DNA of 64,000 nucleotides from Loktanella gaetbuli (lineage in GTDB: Bacteria > Pseudomonadota > Alphaproteobacteria > Rhodobacterales > Rhodobacteraceae). Position numbers and translations under genes: made by a program. The first letter of the stretch is position 1. Each line of letters begins with the position of its first letter. The stretch is taken from assembly GCF_020531945.1 (NCBI RefSeq), contig NZ_JAJATZ010000005.1:62001-126000 (forward strand), written 5' to 3'. The notes beneath the pieces were generated by a model. That model ran no database searches. It saw only the letters and a program-made list of their open reading frames with translations, and was not told where the DNA came from. Below, one piece after another: positions 8,663 through 17,469 of the stretch.

Positions 8663-10029
8663 TGCGCAATCGCCTCTCTGACACGCACGGGTGAGGTGCC
8701 CCCAAAACTTGTGCGCGACGCGACAGAGTTTTCGACCCCCAGCACGTCGAACACGTCCTGACGGATACCGTCGTGCACGGATTGCATCTGCGCAAGCGTC
8801 AGGTCAGGCAGATCGCAGCCCGCGTCCTCTGCCATGGCGACCAGCGATCCGGTGACGTGGTGCGCCTCGCGGAACGGCAGGCCCAACTCGCGTACCAACC
8901 AGTCGGCCAGGTCCGTCGCCGTGCTGAATCCTGTCGCTGCAGCCGCGCGCAGGGATTCGCGATTGGCCGTCATGTCAGCGACCATCCCCGCCATCGCGGC
9001 GAGTGCCAGCATCAGGTTGTCGGCGGCGTCGAATACCTGCTCCTTGTCCTCTTGCATATCCTTGGAATAGGTCAGCGGCAGGCCCTTCATCACCGTCATC
9101 AGCGCGACATTCGCCCCGAAAATCCGACCGATCTTGGCCCGGATCAGCTCTGCGGCATCGGGATTACGCTTTTGCGGCATGATGCTGGACCCGGTGGACC
9201 ACTTGTCCGACATCTTGACGAACCGGAACTGCGCAGACGACCAGATCACCAATTCCTCTGCCAGACGGCTGAGGTGCATCGCGCAGATGCTGGCCGCCGA
9301 CAAAAATTCCAGCGCGAAATCGCGGTCCGACACGGCATCCAGACTGTTCGCCATCGGCCCGTCAAAACCCAGCGCCGCGGCGGTCATCTCACGATCGATC
9401 GGGAAGGACGTGCCTGCCAGTGCGGCTGCCCCCAGCGGCGACAGGTTCATCCGCTTGCGCGCATCCGCAAACCGGGAACGATCACGGCCCAGCATTTCCA
9501 CATAGGCCAGCATATGGTGGCCCCAGGTCACGGGCTGTGCGACCTGCAGGTGGGTAAACCCCGGCATGACCCAATCGGCCCCGGCCTCGGCCTGACCCAA
9601 CAACGCCTTTTGCACGGCGGCCAGCGCCGCATCTGCGGCGTCGCATTGGTCACGCACCCACAGGCGGAAATCGACAGCCACCTGATCGTTGCGCGACCGT
9701 GCCGTGTGCAGACGGCCCGCCGCCTCGCCCACGATCTCTTTCAGCCGCGCCTCCACATTCATGTGGATATCCTCAAGGGCTGCGGAAAACGGAAACGTTC
9801 CACCCTCAATTTCTGACAAGACCGTCAGCAGCCCTTTGCGAATTTCCTCCGCATCGCTATTTGTGATGATGCCGGTCGCGGCCAGCATCGCCGCATGCGC
9901 GCGGCTGCCCGCGATATCCTGTTGCGCCAAGCGACGGTCAAAGCCGATAGAGGCATTGATCGCCTCCATGATCGCATCGGGTCCGGCGGCAAAGCGGCCG
10001 CCCCACATGGTGTTCGCGTGATCGGTCAT
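8641..10029 (-). CDS. argH: Argininosuccinate lyase
   Basis: 462 residues, full length. Cleaves argininosuccinate to arginine and fumarate, last step of arginine synthesis. Seen: N-terminal MWGGRF, HTARSRNDQ (substrate binding), THLQ containing the catalytic His, and the fumarase-superfamily signature GSSIMPQKRNPD holding the flexible catalytic Ser loop. The ATG at 10029 is only 19 bases from the start of the divergent tlpA gene, so the two promoters must overlap each other or lie within the opposing coding region. It overlaps the small lipoprotein gene by 22 bases. Confidence 0.97.
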   Translation of the reverse strand: MTDHANTMWGGRFAAGPDAIMEAINASIGFDRRLAQQDIAGSRAHAAMLAATGIITNSDAEEIRKGLLTVLSEIEGGTFPFSAALEDIHMNVEARLKEIVGEAAGRLHTARSRNDQVAVDFRLWVRDQCDAADAALAAVQKALLGQAEAGADWVMPGFTHLQVAQPVTWGHHMLAYVEMLGRDRSRFADARKRMNLSPLGAAALAGTSFPIDREMTAAALGFDGPMANSLDAVSDRDFALEFLSAASICAMHLSRLAEELVIWSSAQFRFVKMSDKWSTGSSIMPQKRNPDAAELIRAKIGRIFGANVALMTVMKGLPLTYSKDMQEDKEQVFDAADNLMLALAAMAGMVADMTANRESLRAAAATGFSTATDLADWLVRELGLPFREAHHVTGSLVAMAEDAGCDLPDLTLAQMQSVHDGIRQDVFDVLGVENSVASRTSFGGTSPVRVREAIAQWQKHLG

Positions 10030-10048
10030 AACAAAAAGGAGCCGCCCT

Positions 10049-10642
10049 TTGGCTTTGAAAACATCAACGCTGATCTATACGGGCGCTGCCTGCCTTGCAA
10101 TCGCAGTGCTGACCGTCGGCTCCGGCGTTCTGACACCCGCCCCCACACCCTCGCCGGTGGATACCCTCGCACTTCAGGACCTCGCAGACGGCGACATGCG
10201 CAAACTGACATGGTCCGGCCCCGTCCCGCTGCCCGATGTCACCTTCGTGTCCGAGGACGGCACACAGGCCAGCCTGACGGATTATGCAGGCAAACCGGTC
10301 GTGTTGAATTTCTGGGCCACCTGGTGCGCGCCCTGCCGGGTGGAAATGCCGCATCTGTCCGCCCTGCAGACGGCGCTGGGTGATGAGGCCGCGGTTCTGA
10401 CAGTCGCGACCGGGCGCAACGACCCCGCAGGCATCGACCGGTTTTTCACTGAAATCGGCGTGACCAATCTGCCAAAGGCGACGGACGCCAATCAATCCAT
10501 GGCCCGCGCCTTTGGCGTGCTGGGCCTGCCGGCCACGATCATCGTGGACGCGCAGGGGCAGGAAATCGCCCGCCTGCTGGGCGAGGCCGACTGGTCCAGC
10601 GACAGCGCGCAAAACATCGTCCGCGCCCTCGCTGGCGACTGA
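10049..10642 (+). CDS. tlpA: TlpA/ResA-type membrane-anchored thiol-disulfide oxidoreductase
   Basis: 197 residues. An N-terminal hydrophobic helix (about 8-28) anchors a periplasmic thioredoxin-fold domain with the active site WCAPC (C93, C96) and the cis-Pro region GLPATIIVD. Such proteins reduce periplasmic thiols, for example in cytochrome c or cytochrome oxidase copper-site assembly. The start is a TTG at 10049 backed by AAAAAGGAG about six bases upstream; no ATG lies nearby. It diverges from argH with a 19-base gap, an arrangement also seen in related genomes. The symbol is by family resemblance. Confidence 0.85.
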   Translation: MALKTSTLIYTGAACLAIAVLTVGSGVLTPAPTPSPVDTLALQDLADGDMRKLTWSGPVPLPDVTFVSEDGTQASLTDYAGKPVVLNFWATWCAPCRVEMPHLSALQTALGDEAAVLTVATGRNDPAGIDRFFTEIGVTNLPKATDANQSMARAFGVLGLPATIIVDAQGQEIARLLGEADWSSDSAQNIVRALAGD

Positions 10643-10662
10643 ACACCGCGCGCCCGCATCAT

Positions 10663-10694
10663 CTTGCCGGAAATACTCCCGCCGGAGGCTCCCG
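10663..10694 (+). repeat. Dispersed intergenic repeat, copy A (degenerate)
   Basis: Short version of a repeat found five times here. The core is CCGGAAATACTCCCGCCGGAGG: GAAATA followed by a GC-rich inverted pair (CTCCCGCCGGAG). It lies in the gap between the convergent genes tlpA and the antiporter. The GGGGGC-AGC-GCCCCC tail of the longer copies is missing. Confidence 0.5.
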
Positions 10695-10716
10695 CACTGA
10701 CCAGCCTGTGCTGCGT

Positions 10717-12630
10717 TTATTCGTCGCGCGGTTGCAGCGCCATGCCCGTGGTGCGCACGATCTCGTCCACATCGTCACCCCGCGCCGCCATGCGTGATTT
10801 CAACTGACCGAAACTCGCCCCGCCCTCGGCAAAGATCTGATCCTGCAACGCGCGCAATGCGCGGGTCTTTTCCACATATTCCGTTGCCATCGGGTTGCCC
10901 TCGACCTGCTGGAATACCGGGGCCATCGCGATCAACAGCGCGCGGTCGTCGTCGACATAGCCGCTGGTCATGCGATCAGCGGTTTCAGGCGCTGTTCCCA
11001 TCGCAACCAGCGCCGACCGCCCCGTGCGCACGGCGCTGTCGAACGTCTCGCGGATGATGTCACGGCATCCGGCAGCATATAATTCATAGACATGATGCCG
11101 GTCTCGCGCCCGGGCAACGATATGCACATGAGGATAGTTCTCGTGGACATGCGCCACGATCCGGGTGGCACTGTCGCGGTCGTCGATAGCCACCACCAGC
11201 ATCCTTGCGTCACGGATGCCGGCGGCCTCCAGCATCTCGGGGCGGCTGGCATCACCGAAATAGGCCCGCATCCCGAAGACGCGCAGCATGTCCAGTTGCC
11301 GCGCGCTGTAGTCGATGACGACCGGATGGATGCCGCCGCCCTCGAGGATGCGTTTGACCACACCACCGAACCGCCCGTGGCCTGCAATGATGACCTGCGG
11401 GGCCTCGTCCACGGTATCCGCCGCGCGCAGGTCCTGATCCGCGCGCGGCAGGATCACACGTTCGTACAGGATGAACAGCGCGGGCGTCAGCAGCATCGAC
11501 AGGGTGACCACCAACAAGAGCGTGTCCGCGATGTCCTGCGGCAGAATCCGGCCAGCGGTGACGAATGACAGCAGCACGAACCCGAATTCGCCCGCCTGCG
11601 CCAATCCCAGCGCAAACAGCCAGCGGTCCGTGCGTTCCAGACGGAACGCCAGCGCCAGCACCCAAAGCACGGCACCTTTCAACAGCAGCAACCCCAGCGT
11701 CAGTGCAATCACCACCACCGCCTGATCCGCCAGCAATGCAAAGTTGATGCCAGCGCCCACGGTCATGAAAAACAGCCCCAGCAACAGGCCCCGAAACGGG
11801 TCGATATCGGCTTCCAGCTCGTGACGCCAATCGCTGCCCGCCAGCACCACACCAGCGATGAAGGTGCCCAGCGCAGGCGACAGCCCGACCAGCGTCATCA
11901 GCAGCGCGATCCCCACGACCATCATCAGGGCCGCGGCGACGAACAATTCGCGCAGGTCCGCCTTGGCGATGAACCGGAATACCGGGCCGGTCAGGGTATA
12001 GCCCACCACGATCACCGCGATCACCGCCAGCGCGTTGACCAATGCCGTCTGCCAGCCCGACAGCTCCGCGACGAGGCTCAGATCATGGGTCGCATCGGCT
12101 GCCTGCTCTGCCCCGATCCCCGTGGCCAGCAAGGGCAGCAGCGCCAGCATAGGGATCACCGCAATGTCCTGCATCAGCAGCACCGAAAACATCGACTGGC
12201 CGCCGTCGCTGCGCATCAGGCCCTTTTCGTTCAGCGTTTGCAGTACGATGGCGGTGGATGACAACGCCAGCACCGCACCGATGGCCAGACCAACCTGCCA
12301 GGTTTGTCCCAATGCCATCGCGGCCCCGGTCACGGCCAGCATGGTCAGCACCACCTGCCCGCCGCCCAGCCCCAGCAGACGCGCGCGCATGTCCCACAGC
12401 TTGGCCGGGTCAAGTTCGAGCCCGACCAGAAACAGCATCATCACGATCCCGAATTCGGCAAAATGCTGGATCGATTCCACATCGACGGCCATCAACCCAA
12501 GCAACGGGCTGATGAGCACCCCGGCGATCAGATAGCCCAGCACGGACCCCAGCCCGAACCGCGTCGCGATCGGAACCGAGGCAACCCCCGCCACAAGAAA
12601 AACAAAGGCGAGCATCAGCACATCGGTCAT
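10717..12630 (-). CDS. CPA2-family cation:proton antiporter with TrkA-N domain (KefB/C type)
   Basis: 637 residues. Residues 1 to about 390 form 12 or so transmembrane helices of the Na+/H+ exchanger fold, including FLVGLELDP and the LSSTAIVLQ region characteristic of KefB/KefC-type antiporters. Residues from about 410 form a TrkA-N/RCK nucleotide-binding domain starting with IIAGHGRFGGVVKRIL (GxGxxG). Likely role: K+ efflux in exchange for H+ across the inner membrane, gated by NAD(H) or glutathione adducts. Start ATG with AAGGAAC upstream. Convergent to tlpA, with AlgH just upstream on the same strand. Confidence 0.88.
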   Translation of the reverse strand: MTDVLMLAFVFLVAGVASVPIATRFGLGSVLGYLIAGVLISPLLGLMAVDVESIQHFAEFGIVMMLFLVGLELDPAKLWDMRARLLGLGGGQVVLTMLAVTGAAMALGQTWQVGLAIGAVLALSSTAIVLQTLNEKGLMRSDGGQSMFSVLLMQDIAVIPMLALLPLLATGIGAEQAADATHDLSLVAELSGWQTALVNALAVIAVIVVGYTLTGPVFRFIAKADLRELFVAAALMMVVGIALLMTLVGLSPALGTFIAGVVLAGSDWRHELEADIDPFRGLLLGLFFMTVGAGINFALLADQAVVVIALTLGLLLLKGAVLWVLALAFRLERTDRWLFALGLAQAGEFGFVLLSFVTAGRILPQDIADTLLLVVTLSMLLTPALFILYERVILPRADQDLRAADTVDEAPQVIIAGHGRFGGVVKRILEGGGIHPVVIDYSARQLDMLRVFGMRAYFGDASRPEMLEAAGIRDARMLVVAIDDRDSATRIVAHVHENYPHVHIVARARDRHHVYELYAAGCRDIIRETFDSAVRTGRSALVAMGTAPETADRMTSGYVDDDRALLIAMAPVFQQVEGNPMATEYVEKTRALRALQDQIFAEGGASFGQLKSRMAARGDDVDEIVRTTGMALQPRDE

Positions 12631-12654
12631 CGGTGGTTCCTTGGGCTTGGGGTC

Positions 12655-13221
12655 TCAGGCATGACCGCCCGCAGCCGACAGCAGCAGCGGGTCGATGCCA
12701 ATCGCCCTGAGCGCACCCGTCCATTTGTGTTCATGCGCCCGACCGAACAGCAGTTGCGGCGTGGCCTCACCGGTCAACCAGGCGTTCTGCGTGATTTCGG
12801 ATTCCAGCTGCCCCGGCGACCAACCCGCGTAACCCAGCGCCATCAGACAAGAGGTCGGACCCTGACCCTGGGCAAGTGCTTCCAGCACGTCGCGGGTGCC
12901 TGTCATGCAGACGTCATCGGTCACTGGCACCGTGTTGTCACCGCTGCGGTATGCCCCGTCATGCAGGACGAATCCGCGCTGTTTTTCCACCGGCCCGCCG
13001 AAATGCACCGCCATGTCCCGCGCATCGGCGCTTGTTGGAATCGACATCTGTTCCAGCAGGGCCTTGAGGCGCAGTTGCGGAATAGGCTTGTTCACGATCA
13101 ACCCCATGGCCCCCTCGTCAGAGTGGTCGCAGATATAGATCACGGACCCCGAAAACCGGGGGTCGCCCATGTCGGGCATCGCGATCAGCAACTTGCCGCA
13201 CAGATTGTCAAAGACGTCCAT
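12655..13221 (-). CDS. algH: YqgE/AlgH family protein (UPF0301)
   Basis: 188 residues, normal for the family. Seen: N-terminal GKLLIAMPDMGDPRFSGSVIY, a GLIVNKP motif, GGPV in the middle and a LMALGYAGWSPGQLE motif, all diagnostic. The biochemical function is unknown; in Pseudomonas, AlgH was named for an effect on alginate gene expression. The ATG at 13221 is chosen over a TTG at 13248; neither has a strong ribosome site. It lies 24 bases upstream of the antiporter gene on the same strand and diverges from the DsbD-like gene. Confidence 0.88.
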   Translation of the reverse strand: MDVFDNLCGKLLIAMPDMGDPRFSGSVIYICDHSDEGAMGLIVNKPIPQLRLKALLEQMSIPTSADARDMAVHFGGPVEKQRGFVLHDGAYRSGDNTVPVTDDVCMTGTRDVLEALAQGQGPTSCLMALGYAGWSPGQLESEITQNAWLTGEATPQLLFGRAHEHKWTGALRAIGIDPLLLSAAGGHA

Positions 13222-13327
13222 TTGCCGATGATGCGCCCCCGCCCGCAACTGTGCAAGACGGTCACGGTTGAGAGAGGTCTTCTTTCATGCCTTTTCCATG
13301 ACACATGGTCCGGGGCATTGATGTGGC

Positions 13328-14083
13328 ATGAAAACATTGTCCGCCCTCGCGCTGTCCGTCTGCCTGTCCGCATTGTCCGCACAGGCGCAACCCGTCGATG
13401 TCGAACTGTCGGTCCTGCCAGGCCATGCCACCGCACAGGGCACCCGCATGACGGCCCTGCGCGTGACGCTGCCTGCGGGATGGAAAACCTATTGGCGGGC
13501 ACCCGGCGACGCCGGCATTCCGCCGCTTTTGTCGCTCCAGGACACGCCGGATGCGCAACTGCACTGGCCGACGCCGATCGTGTTCCACCAGAACGGGATG
13601 CGGTCGGTCGGTTATTCCGAAAACCTCGTCCTGCCGATCGAGGTGCCTGCCGGAACCGACCATCTGACCGGATCGCTGGACATCGGCGTATGCCTCGATA
13701 TCTGCGTGCCGATCAGCCTGCGTTTTGATGCACCACTTGGCCCTGCCGGTGCGCCGACACCCGCGATCATCGCGGCCCTGCTGGACCAGCCGCAACCCGG
13801 TGGCCATGCCACCTGCCGACTGACCCAAGCCGATGACGGGCTGATCCTGACCGCGACATTGCATCTGCCGCCCACCGGCACCCAAGAGGCCGTCGTGATC
13901 GAAACGGCCGATCCACAGGTCTGGGTGTCGGAACCACAAGTGATGCGTGCAGGCGACAGTCTGACGGCAACGGCACGGCTGGTGCGCGACGGTCAGGCCT
14001 TTGCACTGGATCGCAGCAAACTGCGGTTCACCGTTCTGGGGTCGGATCGTGCCGTTGACGTGACAGGTTGCACGGCAGGCTAG
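13328..14083 (+). CDS. Stand-alone DsbD N-terminal-domain periplasmic protein
   Basis: 251 residues. A cleavable signal peptide (about 1-20, ending AQA) precedes a domain of the DsbD alpha / DsbC_N type, with GWKTYWRAPGDAGIPP and a redox-type cysteine pair GVCLDICVP (C-x3-C). Full DsbD proteins add a membrane CcdA-like domain and a C-terminal thioredoxin; both are absent here. It may accept or donate electrons with a separately encoded membrane protein; partner unknown. The stop shares a CTAG with the stop of the convergent RND gene. Confidence 0.8.
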   Translation: MKTLSALALSVCLSALSAQAQPVDVELSVLPGHATAQGTRMTALRVTLPAGWKTYWRAPGDAGIPPLLSLQDTPDAQLHWPTPIVFHQNGMRSVGYSENLVLPIEVPAGTDHLTGSLDIGVCLDICVPISLRFDAPLGPAGAPTPAIIAALLDQPQPGGHATCRLTQADDGLILTATLHLPPTGTQEAVVIETADPQVWVSEPQVMRAGDSLTATARLVRDGQAFALDRSKLRFTVLGSDRAVDVTGCTAG

Positions 14084-17000
14084 ACCCTGCGCCGCAGCCC
14101 CGCGGCAATCAGCCCGACCGCATAGACCGCCAGCAGTGCGACAGCCAGCAGCACGAGGTATGCGCCCAGCGCCGCACCAAGGTTGCCCAAGGCAGGCAGA
14201 AATGCCGTCACCGCGGCCCATCCCTGACCAAACAGCAGCAACGGGGCGACCAAGGCCGCAAACAGCCCAAGCGCCAGCAGTGCGCCCAGCCCCACGGGCA
14301 ACCACATCGCCATACGCCGCCCGCGCAACGCACGGCGTGCGGCCATGATCTGTCGGTTGAAATCGGCCTGCATCGCCATCAGCGACGGCACCACGATCAG
14401 CACCAGCACCATGCCGAACCCCAGACCATAGACCAGCGTGACCACGGTGGGTTTCAGGAATTCGGCCTGAACCGATCCCTCGTACAGCAGGGGCGACAGA
14501 CCCAGCACCGTTGTCAGGGTGGTCAGCAATACGGGACGCAGCCGGTTGACCGTACCATCGATGATCGCAGGCACCAGCCCGCGGTCCTGTGCGTATTCGT
14601 CAATCGTCGTCACCAGCACGATGGAATCGTTGATGATGATGCCCACCATCCCGATCATGCCGATCACGGTAAACAGGCTCATCGGGATGCCCCACGCATT
14701 GTGCCCGTAGATCGTCCCGATCAGACCGAATGGAATGATCGCCATCACGACCAGCGGCCGCGTCCAGCTACCGAAAATCCAGGCAAGGCTCAGGAAAATT
14801 CCAGCCAGCACGAGGATCAGCGCGTTGCGCGCATCATTGAGGAAATCAGCCTCTTGCTGTGACAGACCCGACAACTGCGTTTCGATGCCGAAACGTTCCT
14901 CGATGTCGGGCAGGATCGTGTCGTTGATGATCTGGTTGATCTCGGCCGCGCGGTCGGGGTTGTCGTCAGACAGGTCGCCGACGACAGACAACAGCGGGAT
15001 GCCGTTTTCGCGCTGTACGGTCGAAAATCCCGTGCGACTGGTCACGCTGACCACATCCGCCAGCGGCACGTAGTCGCCGGTGTCGGTCCGCACCAGCGTC
15101 CGTTCCAGGAAATCGGCCTCCAGCTCACCCTCTGGCAGTTCCACGCGAATGGTGGCTGACCGGGTTCCGTCTGGAAAGCTGGCCGCCTCGATCCCGCCCA
15201 GCCGGTCGCGCAGCGTGCGACCAAGGGCGTCGATGTTCAGACCCAGCGCCTGCCCCTGCGCGGTCAGTTCCAGCGACAGTTCTTCCTTGTCATAAGGCAA
15301 CGTATCCTCAAGCCCGCTGATTTCGGCGAATTGCGCCAGTTCGGATTTCAGCGCCTCTGCCGCCTGTTTCAGCGTGATCGCATCGGCCCCGAACATCTGC
15401 ACATCCAGACTGTCACCGCCCGGGCCGCCCCCCCAGCGGCGGAAACTGACGGTTTCGGCCAGCGGATGCTGCACGACCTCATCCTGCAGGCGCGTCACGA
15501 AATCAGAAGAGCTGTAGGGCCGCAGGTCCGCGTCGATCAGGGTGACGCTGACCGCACCCAGCTGATCGGGGTCCTTTTCATCGGCCCCCGAAATGCCCCG
15601 GCCCGCGTTGCCACCGATTTCGGACACCACATAGGTCGTGGCATAGACGCCGGTTTCCTGTTCGAACGCCTGCGATGTCGCATCCACGGCGCGCTGCATC
15701 TCGCGCATCATTTCCAGCGTGTCGGACCGGGTCGCACCGGGCAGCATCGCAAAATTGCCCGTCACCTCACCCTGTTCGGGTGACGAAAAGAACTGCCAGC
15801 GCACATCGCCCTGAATGAACAGCGTCACCTGCGTCGCAAGGATCAGCACGATCCCGGCGAACACGGGATAACGCGCCCGGATCACCAGCGCCATGAACGG
15901 CCGGAACAGACGCTCGCTGAACCAACGGAATCCGCGATTCACGAAACGCGACGGCGCATCATACCAGGCCTGCCCGTTATTCGGGCCGATCGAATGGCTC
16001 AGGTGATGCGGCAGGATCAGGAAACATTCGACTAGGGACGCCAGCAGAACGACAATCACCGTGAACGGAATATCCGCGATCAGGTCACCGAAACGCCCCC
16101 CGACCACCACGAGCCCGAAAAACGCAATCACCGTCGTCAAGGTTGCGGAAAAGACCGGACTGAACATGCGCCGGGCTGCGTTTTCGGCCGCGACCTTGGG
16201 CGATTCGCCCAGCTCGCGCGCGCGATAATCGGCGTGTTCACCCACAACGATGGCATCGTCCACGACGATGCCCAGCGTCAGGATCAGCGCAAACAGACTG
16301 ATCATGTTGATGGTGACCCCGGTCAGATACATCAAACCGATGGCTGCCAGCATGGCGGCAGGAATGCCCATCGCCACCCAAAAGGCCGTGCGCGCATTCA
16401 AGAACAGGAACAAGAGGATGACGACCAGCGCCAGCCCCATCAGACCGTTTTCGAACAGCAGATTGAGACGTCCCGTGATCTGTTCGGCCCGGCCGTTCAC
16501 CAGATCGATCGTCGTCCCGGCGGGCAGGGTTGCGGCCAGTTCCGCCGCGACCTCTTCGACGCTTTCCTGCAATCCGATGGCGTCCCCGGCGGCAGAGCGG
16601 ACGACGCTGATCAGCACCGCAGGATTTTCACCGACGAAATAGGCCCGGCTTCGGTCAGCGCCTTCGACCCTGACGGTCGCCACGTCGCCCACCGTCAGCG
16701 ACGACCCGTCAGGATTGGACCGCAGCGCAATGTCGGAGATTTCATCGGCGGTCCGTTTGGCGACGCCAGTGCGCACGCGGGCAGAGCCCGACACATCGCC
16801 CGCAGGGCTGCCGGTCGCCTCTTCGTTGATGCGCGCGGCGATATCGGCAAGCCCGATATCGTATTCGATCAGGCTGATCTGCGGCACCTCGACGATGGTC
16901 GAAGGTGCGGCGATCCCGCGCACGGTGGCTTGCGTCACGCCCTCTTCGAACAGACGGATGACCATTTCGTCGGCAAAACGCCCCAGCTGATCGACGCTGA

Positions 17001-17469
17001 CAGGCCCGGTGATGACGACATCGGTCACGCGGTCCGACCAGCCGCCTCGGCGTATCTCGGGATCATCGGCGTCCTCTGGCAGGTTGGTCGCGGTATCGAT
17101 CGCCGCCTGCACATCCTCGGCCGCGCGGTCGATATCCGTGCCCGGCATGAATTCCAGTTCGATCCGGGCGCGACCCTCGCTGGAAGAGGATTCAGAGGCC
17201 TCGACCCCCTCGACCGCCAATAGCGCGGGGCCAAGCACCTGCACGATACCCTCGTCCACGGCCTCGGCACCCGCACCGTCCCATGTCACCGTGACATCGA
17301 TGCCGCCGGCCACGACATCGGGGAAATACTGCGCGCGCATGTTCGGCCAGGCCAGCAGGCCCGCCCCGATCATCACGAACAGCAGCAGGTTGGCGATGGT
17401 CCGATGCCGCACGAAATAGGACAGGATACCGCCTGCCCCGGCCGCCAGCCTGTCGCCCCCCGCAGCCAT
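14080..17469 (-). CDS. RND efflux transporter permease (AcrB/HAE-1 type)
   Basis: 1129 residues. Seen: first TM helix at about residues 20-40, a large periplasmic loop, a block of helices around 350-500 with GIVVDDAIVVGEH (TM4 Asp pair), a second large loop, and final helices with GIIINDSIVLVTTID. Proton-driven efflux across the inner membrane with the adaptor encoded just upstream (TGATG overlap). The family norm is 1020-1060 residues; this one carries about 80 extra C-terminal residues with two further hydrophobic helices after the usual end. No outer-membrane factor gene is adjacent. Substrate unknown. Confidence 0.92.
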   Translation of the reverse strand: MAAGGDRLAAGAGGILSYFVRHRTIANLLLFVMIGAGLLAWPNMRAQYFPDVVAGGIDVTVTWDGAGAEAVDEGIVQVLGPALLAVEGVEASESSSSEGRARIELEFMPGTDIDRAAEDVQAAIDTATNLPEDADDPEIRRGGWSDRVTDVVITGPVSVDQLGRFADEMVIRLFEEGVTQATVRGIAAPSTIVEVPQISLIEYDIGLADIAARINEEATGSPAGDVSGSARVRTGVAKRTADEISDIALRSNPDGSSLTVGDVATVRVEGADRSRAYFVGENPAVLISVVRSAAGDAIGLQESVEEVAAELAATLPAGTTIDLVNGRAEQITGRLNLLFENGLMGLALVVILLFLFLNARTAFWVAMGIPAAMLAAIGLMYLTGVTINMISLFALILTLGIVVDDAIVVGEHADYRARELGESPKVAAENAARRMFSPVFSATLTTVIAFFGLVVVGGRFGDLIADIPFTVIVVLLASLVECFLILPHHLSHSIGPNNGQAWYDAPSRFVNRGFRWFSERLFRPFMALVIRARYPVFAGIVLILATQVTLFIQGDVRWQFFSSPEQGEVTGNFAMLPGATRSDTLEMMREMQRAVDATSQAFEQETGVYATTYVVSEIGGNAGRGISGADEKDPDQLGAVSVTLIDADLRPYSSSDFVTRLQDEVVQHPLAETVSFRRWGGGPGGDSLDVQMFGADAITLKQAAEALKSELAQFAEISGLEDTLPYDKEELSLELTAQGQALGLNIDALGRTLRDRLGGIEAASFPDGTRSATIRVELPEGELEADFLERTLVRTDTGDYVPLADVVSVTSRTGFSTVQRENGIPLLSVVGDLSDDNPDRAAEINQIINDTILPDIEERFGIETQLSGLSQQEADFLNDARNALILVLAGIFLSLAWIFGSWTRPLVVMAIIPFGLIGTIYGHNAWGIPMSLFTVIGMIGMVGIIINDSIVLVTTIDEYAQDRGLVPAIIDGTVNRLRPVLLTTLTTVLGLSPLLYEGSVQAEFLKPTVVTLVYGLGFGMVLVLIVVPSLMAMQADFNRQIMAARRALRGRRMAMWLPVGLGALLALGLFAALVAPLLLFGQGWAAVTAFLPALGNLGAALGAYLVLLAVALLAVYAVGLIAAGLRRRV

